A DNA stretch of 16,174 nt, from the NCBI GenBank assembly GCA_964365765.1, contig CAYIRB010000019.1:1-16174 (forward strand), read 5' to 3'. A model generated the notes under the pieces. It had not been told where the DNA came from and searched no databases. It worked only from the letters and a program-made list of their open reading frames with translations. The translations under genes and the position numbers were made by a program. This document shows, in pieces, positions 7,370 through 14,211 of the stretch. Every line of letters starts with the position of its first letter. Within the stretch, counting starts at the first letter, position 1. This DNA is from CALRGE01 sp964365765. Its GTDB lineage: Bacteria; Patescibacteriota; Gracilibacteria; UBA1369; 2-02-FULL-48-14.

Positions 7370-8847
7370 TGTTCGGGTCTGCTTAAATCATAAGCGAAGG
7401 CTTGATCCTTATAGTTGGACACGAGCGAATAATGCTTGCTATTTTTCAAATTTGCAAATTCATCGGCAAATTCTTTTGAATAAACGATGAATGAAATATT
7501 GTATTTGATAAGCAAGTCTTCAAGTTTGGTCGCCGTCGGAATTTGTGAGTAGAAACCGACAAGCGGGGCGGTCAAATTCAAAGTCCTTGTTTCAGGTATG
7601 TTCACGGGAAACAGGAAGTAAATGTCGTGGGGAGCGAAGGCGGCGTAGGCATAAGGTACTCCGGCCGGTCCGAACATAAACACTATCGGTCCTTCGTCCT
7701 CTTCGACAAAAACTTTCATGCCGTCTATCCAATTGATTAAATCTTCATTGTCGGGTTCGTATCGCGTGCTTCTCCAAAAAGCTGTGCCCAGTCCGAAAAA
7801 AATGAAAAGAATCGCGGCGGACGCAAAGAGTTTTTTTTCCGATACTTTGAATTTTTTGTATAGATATGGAGCGGAAAAGGCGATGGCAAGCCACATGAAA
7901 GAAAAGTATCTGTCCATCACCCAAGGAATCGGGAAAAGCATATTCCAATCGACGAAAAATAAGGCAATCAGCAAGCAGATGCCGAACAAAGTCATGTACC
8001 AAGTCTGTTCCGGATGGAGTTTCTTTTTCAGACCGGCGGGCAGTATCCAAAAAAATAGCGGAATTCCGGACAAGAAAAATTCATAAGGTCGAAAATTATT
8101 CACAAACATGTCCGGCAACCTATACGATGTTTCCAGATGGAATATCGCCAATATATGATTCAGGGGCAGATCTTCGTAATTCGTGGAAGGGTAGACGTTG
8201 ATTAAAATAAAATGCAAGAATTTTATTCCCAGGAAGGGAAGTAGAAGCAGCAAAAGATATTTCGATCGCTGCCGGTTTTGTGAAAAAATCGCCGAGACCG
8301 CCGTTGTAAAAATAATCAAAAATGCCGTCATCGAATGGGTAAAATACAGCAGTATCAGGAGTAAAATCGCTAAGCATAAGTCGCGCTTTCTTTTTGAAAA
8401 AAATAGAGCCGGGAATAGTGGCAGAGCCAAGTAACCGATTATTTGCGCCGCGACGACGACTTGAATAAAGTAAATCGCCAAGTAAAATCCGCTGATGGAG
8501 AAAAGGAAGAACAGCAGGCATTCCCAAGCTTTCAAGTGCAGACGCGCGTAGGCTTTGCGAATTACCCAAGGTCCGGCGCAGAAGGTCAGTATCAGCATGA
8601 AAATCGAAAATCCTTTGTAAGTTATCCAAGGAAAAAGAATCTGAAAAAGTCCGACCAGAAAAGAGTATCCGGCGGGGTATAAAGACCAAAAGGCATTGCT
8701 GTTGGCCAATTTGCCCGCGTCGATGAACTTCGCGAGGCCCCAAAAATAATGCCCGTCCGTGCTATAGAATCCCATCGGCAGAATAAAGTTGAACGCCAAT
8801 ATTCCCAAAATCACGATTGCGCAATAGAGCAGGTACTTTTTTTTCAT
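7366..8847 (-). CDS. GT-C fold membrane glycosyltransferase, probable partner of the 800-aa enzyme
   Basis: A 493-residue polytopic membrane protein with an N-terminal helix (residues 5-25) followed at once by FYSTDGHYFWGLAKFI; Asp31 is placed as the outer-loop catalytic acidic residue of GT-C enzymes. A YPAGYSFLVGL segment (about 57-67) resembles the YPPGxxxL segment seen after the first loop in this superfamily. About ten more helices follow, then a soluble C-terminal domain from about residue 375 (VEEDEGPIVFMFGP...) that ends in polar sequence. It lies 6 bases after the Nramp gene and overlaps the next GT gene by 4 bases, so the two GTs are probably translated together. It could be a polymerase/ligase-like membrane protein instead, but the early Asp favours a glycosyltransferase. 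Substrate unknown. Confidence 0.72.
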   Translation of the reverse strand: MKKKYLLYCAIVILGILAFNFILPMGFYSTDGHYFWGLAKFIDAGKLANSNAFWSLYPAGYSFLVGLFQILFPWITYKGFSIFMLILTFCAGPWVIRKAYARLHLKAWECLLFFLFSISGFYLAIYFIQVVVAAQIIGYLALPLFPALFFSKRKRDLCLAILLLILLYFTHSMTAFLIIFTTAVSAIFSQNRQRSKYLLLLLLPFLGIKFLHFILINVYPSTNYEDLPLNHILAIFHLETSYRLPDMFVNNFRPYEFFLSGIPLFFWILPAGLKKKLHPEQTWYMTLFGICLLIALFFVDWNMLFPIPWVMDRYFSFMWLAIAFSAPYLYKKFKVSEKKLFASAAILFIFFGLGTAFWRSTRYEPDNEDLINWIDGMKVFVEEDEGPIVFMFGPAGVPYAYAAFAPHDIYFLFPVNIPETRTLNLTAPLVGFYSQIPTATKLEDLLIKYNISFIVYSKEFADEFANLKNSKHYSLVSNYKDQAFAYDLSRPEQ

Positions 8848-8853
8848 TTTGTT

Positions 8854-10224
8854 TTAGAAAGACAGAATTGTCGCCACTCCGACCAAAATCATGAGTGAAG
8901 TTATCGTCCAACCGATGAATTTCGTCACCGGACCGTTAACGTGCTTGCCCATGATTTTTTTGTTACTGCTGATTAAGACAATCATCACCAATATGACAGG
9001 GGCGATTAAGCCGTTCGCGACACCCGAATAAATCAAAACTTTGATGGGATTCAAACCTATGAAATTGATAGCCAGGCCGATAATCATCGCGATAATGATT
9101 ACCCCGTAAAAAGCGTGCGCTTCACGCAGTTTTCTGTAGAGTCCGAACTTCCATTTGAAACTTTCCGAAATGGCGTAAGACGCCGAGCCCGCCAAAATCG
9201 GAACCGCAAGCAAACCCGTTCCTATTATGCCGAGCGCGAAAAGCATGTAAGCGTCGTTTCCGGCGATGGGCCGAAGCGCCATCGCCGCTTCTTCCGCTGT
9301 GTTTATATTCAAGATGCCGTTCGCGTTCAGAGCCGCCGCGTTCGCCGCGATAATAAAGAACATGACTAGGTTGGAGAAAAACATTCCCGACCAAACGTCC
9401 ACGCGCATGTTCCTTATATGTTCGGAGTCGCATTGGGTTTTTCTGAGCGCGACGGTGGTTTTGCCCTCTAAAATTCCTTCCTCGATTTCCTGGGAAGTTT
9501 GCCAGAAAAATAAATAAGGTGAAATCGTCGTCCCCAATATTCCGCAAATCAAAAGGATTTGTTCCTTGTTAAAGCTCATGGACGGAATAAGGGTGTTTTT
9601 TAAAATCAAGGACCAATCCAAATTGACGCTCAAGGCCGAGAAAACGTAGGAAAGCAATATCATCGCGAGCCATTTTAGATAACGCGCGTATTTTTCATAA
9701 GGGATAAAAATTTGGGCGACCAAACTCAACGCCGTAAAACTCACAATTAAAAAACCGAAGTTGAACGCCGGTAACAGCAATTCCGTGGCTTTTGCCATCG
9801 CTCCCAAATTCGCTCCCAGGTTCAATGTGTTGGCCAAAAACAGCAATAATGCGGATACATAGAGTATCCATTTTGGATAATTCAGTCTTATGTTGGCGGC
9901 TAAACCGCGCCCGGTCGCCAGTCCTATTCGAGCGCACATTTCTTGCACCACCGCCATCAAAGGAAAAGTAAAAAGCGAAAGCCAAATAAGTTGAAAACCG
10001 TATCTAGCCCCCGTTTGAGAATATATTGTTATGCCCGATGGGTCGTCGTCGGCCGCGCCCGTTGTCATGCCCGGCCCCAAGAGTTTCCAGTATTTTTTAA
10101 CTTTTTGAACTTCCGTTCTGTTTTCAATCGCATTTTCGAATTTTCTTGATTCATCCACGGTTTTTTCAAGAAGAATGGCCGGCGCCTCCATCGCCCGTTT
10201 TAGCATGTCTTTCTTTTTTTTCAT
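8854..10224 (-). CDS. Nramp (SLC11)-related divalent metal transporter with non-canonical binding site
   Basis: A 456-residue membrane protein of the Nramp/MntH superfamily, with about 11 helices after a charged N-terminal extension of ~45 residues. TM1 carries DDDPSG (Asp61-Pro62-Ser63-Gly64) in place of the classical DPGN, and TM6 reads GTTISPYLFFW, so Ser235 occupies the place of the metal-coordinating Met of MPH and Tyr237 that of the His. Classical Nramps use Asp, Asn and Met to select Mn/Fe over Mg/Ca; the related SLC11 subgroup without that Met has been shown in one bacterial case to transport Mg. I infer broader or Mg/Mn-type transport here. First gene of the block leading into the two GT-C genes. 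Its ATG at 10224 is also the site of an opposite-strand ATG (CATG). Confidence 0.9.
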   Translation of the reverse strand: MKKKKDMLKRAMEAPAILLEKTVDESRKFENAIENRTEVQKVKKYWKLLGPGMTTGAADDDPSGITIYSQTGARYGFQLIWLSLFTFPLMAVVQEMCARIGLATGRGLAANIRLNYPKWILYVSALLLFLANTLNLGANLGAMAKATELLLPAFNFGFLIVSFTALSLVAQIFIPYEKYARYLKWLAMILLSYVFSALSVNLDWSLILKNTLIPSMSFNKEQILLICGILGTTISPYLFFWQTSQEIEEGILEGKTTVALRKTQCDSEHIRNMRVDVWSGMFFSNLVMFFIIAANAAALNANGILNINTAEEAAMALRPIAGNDAYMLFALGIIGTGLLAVPILAGSASYAISESFKWKFGLYRKLREAHAFYGVIIIAMIIGLAINFIGLNPIKVLIYSGVANGLIAPVILVMIVLISSNKKIMGKHVNGPVTKFIGWTITSLMILVGVATILSF

Positions 10225-10259
10225 GTTAAAATTCTATATTTTATTGCCCTCGGGTGTCC

Positions 10260-10265
10260 AGAGGA
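10260..10265 (+). promoter_or_regulatory. Possible Shine-Dalgarno (AGAGGA) deciding the start of the serine hydrolase
   Basis: AGAGGA lies 5 bases before an in-frame TTG at 10271. It is the only good Shine-Dalgarno match upstream of a gene start that I found in the window, which both supports the TTG and warns that it could be a chance match in an organism that otherwise seems not to use such sites. Confidence 0.35.
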
Positions 10266-10293
10266 TTATATTGACCGGGCATCGTTCTATTAA
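10265..10293 (-). promoter_or_regulatory. Promoter for the Nramp/GT-C block
   Basis: On the minus strand TTAATA (-35, 10293-10288; four of six consensus bases) is spaced 17 bases from a perfect TATAAT (-10, 10270-10265). Initiation near 10258 would give a leader of about 34 bases before the Nramp ATG at 10224. The -10 abuts the TTG proposed as the start of the divergent serine hydrolase gene. Confidence 0.5.
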
Positions 10294-11350
10294 ATCTCGG
10301 AATTTGAAGTCGCCGAAATTTTCAAGCGTACTGGTTTGCGCAATAGTGTTCTTTTACTCGATAGGCCTTGTGTCGGGCATTCTGGTTTATAAAAAGTGGT
10401 TTTTGAGCAGGGATATTTCCGAAATCGCCTTTGATACCGCGCAAGTTGTGCGCTATGACGGAGATTACAAATTCATCAACCCGATTCTTTTTTGCGGCGT
10501 GTCGGAAAAAATAGAGCCGGTGCAATTTCAGGATTTGGCCGAGAAAGTCGAGGATGAGGCGCGTGGCGCAGTGGAACGCGATATCAGTTATTCCGTTTAC
10601 TACCGAGACTTGGTTTCGGGCAAATGGTTCGGGATCAATGAGAATGAGAAGTATTCCCCCGCCAGCCTGTTGAAAGTGCCTTTGATGATAGCGAATTTCA
10701 AGAATTCCGAAGATAATGCAGGTTTTCTGAAGGAGAAGTTTTTTTATGGGGGAGAAGTGAATGCGAACGATGTGGAAACTTTTAAACCGAATGCGGAGCT
10801 TCAACCCTCGAGTTTTTATTCCGTCGATGATTTGATTTATTACATGATTGCGCAGTCGGACAACAATTCGGCGATTCTTCTCGACATGGCGATTAACGCG
10901 GATTTAAAAGACGAAGTTTATACCGACCTCGGTCTTTCCATTCCAAGCGGTAACGCCACGGCGGACAGCATTTCCGTAAGGTCTTACGCGCATTTTTTCA
11001 GAGTTTTGTACAACGCGAGTTATTTGGATCATGATCTTTCCGAAAAGGCTTTGTATTTACTGAGTCTAGCCAGGTTTTCGTCCGGTTTGGCCTCCGCGAT
11101 TCCGGATGATGTTCCGATAGCGCAAAAATTCGGCGAAAGGAAAATAATGTATGAAAATCCTGTTCCGCCCGATGTTGAATTGCACGACTGCGGCATTGTT
11201 TACTATCCCGAACATCCTTATTTGCTGTGCGTGATGACAAAAGGCGGTCAGGCTTTCGCGCCTTTGTCCGATTTGATAAAGAGCATTTCAAAAGTCGTGT
11301 TCGAAGATGTCGACTCCGAATACGGCCCTTACGAAGCAAGCGTAGATTAG
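10271..11350 (+). CDS. Membrane-anchored beta-lactamase-like serine hydrolase
   Basis: Counting from the TTG at 10271 the protein has 359 residues: a basic N-terminus, one membrane segment (about residues 18-40) and an extracytoplasmic domain of the beta-lactamase/penicillin-binding fold. Motifs are in the right order: SxxK as SLLK (Ser132, Lys135), SDN (196-198, in AQSDNN) and KTG-like KFG (286-288). The omega-loop Glu that drives deacylation in class A enzymes is not apparent after SDN, so I infer a peptidoglycan-related carboxypeptidase/hydrolase or a penicillin-binding relative and not a true resistance enzyme. Start choice: the ATG at 10223 would share its CATG with the divergent Nramp ATG and leave no room for a promoter; TTG 10304 is another option. 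The stop at 11350 faces the convergent chorismate mutase gene. Confidence 0.85.
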   Translation: MTGHRSIKSRNLKSPKFSSVLVCAIVFFYSIGLVSGILVYKKWFLSRDISEIAFDTAQVVRYDGDYKFINPILFCGVSEKIEPVQFQDLAEKVEDEARGAVERDISYSVYYRDLVSGKWFGINENEKYSPASLLKVPLMIANFKNSEDNAGFLKEKFFYGGEVNANDVETFKPNAELQPSSFYSVDDLIYYMIAQSDNNSAILLDMAINADLKDEVYTDLGLSIPSGNATADSISVRSYAHFFRVLYNASYLDHDLSEKALYLLSLARFSSGLASAIPDDVPIAQKFGERKIMYENPVPPDVELHDCGIVYYPEHPYLLCVMTKGGQAFAPLSDLIKSISKVVFEDVDSEYGPYEASVD

Positions 11351-11384
11351 GAGCCGTTCACCGCGGTTGTTTGATCGATTCTTT

Positions 11385-11609
11385 TTATATCAGGCTCCAG
11401 AGTTTTTTCACCAGCATCGGTGAGATACCGTGCGTTATTGCGATTCCCCGCCATTCTTGAAAGAGGAGTTTTTCACGTTCTTTGATCCGAATAGGGAGTT
11501 TTTTTTCTTTCTTTATCGCGCCGAGTTTTTTTGATAAATTCATGCGTTTTGCAATCAACGCGATTATTTTGGCGTCTACGCCGCGGATTTGTTTGCGAAT
11601 TTTATCCAT
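11385..11609 (-). CDS. AroQ-type chorismate mutase, short and cut at the C-terminus by an in-frame stop
   Basis: A 74-residue all-helical protein aligning with the AroQ chorismate mutase domain, which converts chorismate to prephenate. Compared with the E. coli P-protein domain, Arg5, Arg22, Lys33, Arg45 and Glu46 match Arg11, Arg28, Lys39, Arg51 and Glu52; the position of Asp48 is Ile42. The protein stops at KKLWSLI, exactly before the final helix that carries the conserved Ser and Gln. Beyond the TAA (11385-11387) the same frame continues KESIKQPR and then TGA (11358-11360), which looks like the missing family C-terminus. The gene is therefore either a fresh nonsense mutant, a sequence error, or a functional short form. 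The start ATG overlaps the ferredoxin end by 8 bases. No other aromatic pathway gene is in the window. Confidence 0.82.
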   Translation of the reverse strand: MDKIRKQIRGVDAKIIALIAKRMNLSKKLGAIKKEKKLPIRIKEREKLLFQEWRGIAITHGISPMLVKKLWSLI

Positions 11610-11835
11610 TCGAGATTTTGATTACTTGAGTGGGGCAAGCTTGCGCCGCCATTTCGTTTGCCGACAGGTCGCGATCAAAAATTTCTCCGACATAAACTCC
11701 CCCCTTTTTTCGCGAGCCCACAAGCACGGCCTTTCCTTCTTTCTCGTCCATTACCCAATTTTGCGGAGCGATTGAAACGCAAGCGTTACAGCCGATGCAA
11801 TTTTGCCGGTCGTGAATTATTTTAAGCGAGGACAT
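11602..11835 (-). CDS. Single-cluster [4Fe-4S] ferredoxin
   Basis: A 77-residue protein with Cys13-x2-Cys16-x2-Cys19 (QNCIGCNACV) and Cys67-Pro68 (AACP-like QACPTQVI), the ligand pattern of one [4Fe-4S] cluster. The spacing between the third and fourth cysteines (48 residues) is that of the monocluster ferredoxins, where the second cluster motif has been lost and replaced by a helix-rich insert. It would act as a one-electron carrier in the cytoplasm. It overlaps the U32 gene upstream by 14 bases and the chorismate mutase downstream by 8, so the three are probably translated together; an obvious role is to feed electrons to, or help maintain, the Fe-S cluster of the U32 protein. That partner assignment is an inference from gene order. 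Confidence 0.9.
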   Translation of the reverse strand: MSSLKIIHDRQNCIGCNACVSIAPQNWVMDEKEGKAVLVGSRKKGGVYVGEIFDRDLSANEMAAQACPTQVIKISNG

Positions 11836-13072
11836 TCAGATTTCTGTTTTTTATCAAATAAATTTTATCGTTTCTTCTGACTTTTTCCTTCATCGGGACC
11901 GTGATCAAACATTGTTTGCCGGAATTTTCCACAAAATTCTCATCTTTTTTTATTTCCGATACAAGCGTGCTTATGTAGCCGGTGCTTTTACCCATTATGG
12001 CGAGTTTATCTCCTTTTCTAAGTTCGTGAGCCTGCACGTTCAGCTCCGCGATTTTCGCCTTGTCAAAATAGTGACTGACAAGACCCACATATACTCTTTC
12101 CTCGGCGGATCGGTTCCCGCTGTAACCGCTCCATTCGGGAAGCGGCTTGCCCAAATAATAGCCGTCCGAGAAACCGCGGTTGTAGACCGTTTTTAAGTCT
12201 TCCATCATTTCGTCGACGGCTTTTTTGTCGAATTTATTTTTCTCGATCAAAGAGAGAGCTTTTTTGTAATTTGTTACGACTTTGTACACGTAATCGGGAG
12301 CTCTGCCGCGGCCCTCGATTTTGAGCGCCGATACGCCCGTGTCAATGAGTTTATCAAGAAAGGGGAGACAGCATAGATCTTTCGGGCTCAATACGTACTC
12401 GTTGTCTATGACCATTTCTGCGCCCGTTTCGTCGTCGATAACGCGATATTTTTTTCTGCATTCCTGAAGGCAGGCTCCGCGCTGGGCGGAAGTATTGTTT
12501 TGAAGCAAACTCATTTGGCATCGTCCGCTTTGGGCTATGCAAAGCGCGCCGTGCACGAACACTTCAATCTTCAGGGGTTCGCCCGAAGGCCCTCGTAAAT
12601 TTTCCGCTTTGATTTTGTCGCAAATGTTTTTCATCATCATCATATCCACCTCGCGCGCGAGGACAATGGTGTCGGCAAATTGCGCGAAGAACTTTACGGC
12701 GTCGTAATTCGATATGGAAAGTTGCGTTGAGGCATGCACGTGAATGCCGATTTCCCGCGCGTATTGAATGGCTGCTATGTCCTGTAAAATCGCGGCGTCC
12801 ACATTTTGCTTTTTCGCTTCATCCATAATCCTCTTCATCAGCGAGAGGTCGTGTTCATATAAAAGCGTGTTTAAAGTCAGGTAACATTTAAGACCGGCCT
12901 TCCCGGTTATTTTTCGAATTTCCGCGATTTCTTCGATTTTGAAGTTGTGCGCCGATCTGGAGCGCATGTTCAGTTGCTCCACGCCAAAGTAAACGCTGTC
13001 CGCGCCCGCTTGGATTGCGGCCGCCAGCGATTCGAATGAGCCCGCCGGAGCCATAATTTCGATTTTCATCAT
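11822..13072 (-). CDS. Peptidase U32 family protein, likely RNA-hydroxylation enzyme (TrhP-like)
   Basis: A 416-residue protein of the U32 family. It starts with the family's MAPAGSFESL...AGADSVYFG segment (residues 7-30) and contains the U32 signature EVFVHGALCIAQSGRCQMS (170-188). Cys178, Cys185, Cys201 and Cys234 (or Cys205/Cys235) are placed like the four Fe-S ligands known in UbiU/UbiV. Despite the name, characterised members are mostly not proteases: E. coli TrhP (YegQ) makes 5-hydroxyuridine at tRNA position 34 and RlhA makes 5-hydroxycytidine in 23S rRNA, both needing Fe-S cluster assembly and prephenate. Length and a C-terminal extension beyond the signature domain fit the TrhP (YegQ/YrrO) group better than UbiU/V (about 300-330). 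Start ATGATG at 13072/13069. Neighbouring ferredoxin and chorismate mutase genes support the RNA hydroxylase reading. Confidence 0.88.
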   Translation of the reverse strand: MMKIEIMAPAGSFESLAAAIQAGADSVYFGVEQLNMRSRSAHNFKIEEIAEIRKITGKAGLKCYLTLNTLLYEHDLSLMKRIMDEAKKQNVDAAILQDIAAIQYAREIGIHVHASTQLSISNYDAVKFFAQFADTIVLAREVDMMMMKNICDKIKAENLRGPSGEPLKIEVFVHGALCIAQSGRCQMSLLQNNTSAQRGACLQECRKKYRVIDDETGAEMVIDNEYVLSPKDLCCLPFLDKLIDTGVSALKIEGRGRAPDYVYKVVTNYKKALSLIEKNKFDKKAVDEMMEDLKTVYNRGFSDGYYLGKPLPEWSGYSGNRSAEERVYVGLVSHYFDKAKIAELNVQAHELRKGDKLAIMGKSTGYISTLVSEIKKDENFVENSGKQCLITVPMKEKVRRNDKIYLIKNRNLNVLA

Positions 13073-13076
13073 AGTT

Positions 13077-13105
13077 CTTTTAATCGGATTAAGGCTGATT
13101 GTAAA
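13077..13105 (-). promoter_or_regulatory. Possible promoter for the U32-ferredoxin-chorismate mutase operon
   Basis: On the minus strand TTTACA (-35, 13105-13100; five of six) is 17 bases from TAAAAG (-10, 13082-13077; four of six). Initiation would fall near 13070, at the ATGATG start itself, so the message would be leaderless or nearly so. This fits the lack of a Shine-Dalgarno sequence but is unproven. Confidence 0.35.
13080..13092. repeat. 13 bp palindrome TTAATC-G-GATTAA, operator candidate
   Basis: A perfect 6+6 inverted repeat with one central base lies just upstream of the U32 start, over the -10 and spacer of the promoter proposed there and in the 98 bp region between the two divergent operons. 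Its size suits a helix-turn-helix dimer. A second copy was not seen in the same region. Confidence 0.3.
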
Positions 13106-13170
13106 GATATTTCCGCTTTTAATAAAGGGGTTTTTGAGTTAAGTTATCCGCGGTAATTTTAACAACAAAT

Positions 13171-14199
13171 ATGGCAAACCCGACAAAACAAGACTTGCTC
13201 AAGGAAGTAATTGAGCACATCGATATCAAACAACTCGGTATTACTCCGTTGATTGACGCTTACAGAAAGATGTCTTTTTCGGCTCGCGACCTTGCTCGCG
13301 CGGCGGATATTTATAATATGATGCTCGGTGATGAAAAATGCAGCGTTTGGTTGACTCTTGCGGGTTCCACGAGCGCGGCGGGTTGCATGCAGGCCTACGT
13401 GGATATGGTTAAAAACAACATGGTGGACTGCATAGTCGCCACCGGAGCTTCAATCATCGACATGGACTTTTTCGAGGCGCTCGGATTCAAGCACTACAAA
13501 GGAAGCCAGTTTATTGACGACGGACTGCTTCGCAGTCTGTATATAGACAGGATTTACGATACATTCATCAATGAAGAAGAATTGCAGAATTGTGACAAAA
13601 CAATAGGTGATATCGCGGATTCATTGAAACCCGGCCCATATTCTTCACGTGAATTTATTTGGGCGATGGGCAAGTGGTTGACCGAACATTCGGTTAAAAA
13701 AGATTCATTGATTCAGGCTTGTTACGAACACAATGTGCCGATTTTCTGTCCCGCTTTTTCGGATTCGTCTGCCGGTTTCGGTTTGGTTTTGCATCAAACA
13801 AAACATCCCGACGCTCATGTTTCAATCGACAGCGTTAAGGATTTCCGCGAATTAACGGATGTAAAAATGAACACGACCGACAGCGGACTTTTGATGGTTG
13901 GCGGCGGAGTTCCAAAAAACTTCGCTCAGGATACTGTGGTTTGCGCCGAAGTTTTGGGACACGAAGCGCCGGTTCACAAATACGCAATTCAGCTAACCGT
14001 TGCCGACGTTCGCGACGGAGCTTGTTCCTCTTCGACTTTGAAAGAGGCGAGTTCTTGGGGAAAAGTCAGCACGGTTCATGAACAAATGGTTTTCGCCGAA
14101 GCGACGCTTTCACTCCCTTTGATTGCGGCTTATGCTTACGAAAAAGGACTTTGGAACACTCGAGCAAAGCGAGAGTTTTCTAAGCTATTTAATAAATAA
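13171..14199 (+). CDS. Deoxyhypusine synthase-like protein (polyamine aminobutyltransferase)
   Basis: A 342-residue protein of the deoxyhypusine synthase fold. Visible family features are LTLAGSTSAAG (62-71), the NAD-binding segment VATGASIID (89-97), PAFSDSSAGFG (194-204) matching the PALTDGS segment of the human enzyme, GGGVPKNF (244-251), and SSWGKV with Lys298, the residue that forms the covalent imine with the aminobutyl group (Lys329 in human). The enzyme oxidises a polyamine with NAD and passes the aminobutyl group to an amine. Archaea and eukaryotes use it on eIF5A/aIF5A, which bacteria lack, so bacterial members probably make small polyamines such as homospermidine. The gene begins an operon with N-carbamoylputrescine amidase (12 bases downstream) and agmatine deiminase, which supply putrescine. 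No Shine-Dalgarno site; the leader before ATG is A-rich. Confidence 0.93.
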   Translation: MANPTKQDLLKEVIEHIDIKQLGITPLIDAYRKMSFSARDLARAADIYNMMLGDEKCSVWLTLAGSTSAAGCMQAYVDMVKNNMVDCIVATGASIIDMDFFEALGFKHYKGSQFIDDGLLRSLYIDRIYDTFINEEELQNCDKTIGDIADSLKPGPYSSREFIWAMGKWLTEHSVKKDSLIQACYEHNVPIFCPAFSDSSAGFGLVLHQTKHPDAHVSIDSVKDFRELTDVKMNTTDSGLLMVGGGVPKNFAQDTVVCAEVLGHEAPVHKYAIQLTVADVRDGACSSSTLKEASSWGKVSTVHEQMVFAEATLSLPLIAAYAYEKGLWNTRAKREFSKLFNK

Positions 14200-14211
14200 C
14201 GCCGGCGCGCG

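Noticed and set aside
10271..11350. Antibiotic-resistance class A beta-lactamase
   Set aside because: The omega-loop glutamate is not visible and the neighbours do not suggest a resistance island; a general serine hydrolase is the safer call.
11350..11398. Inverted repeat GGAGCC...GGCTCC as terminator between serine hydrolase and chorismate mutase
   Set aside because: The arms are 37 bases apart, the stem is only 6 bp, and there is no T-run after it on either strand.
12634..12645. Short ATC/CAT triplet run
   Set aside because: It encodes the MMMM stretch of the U32 protein (residues 144-147), and is too short to call a repeat.
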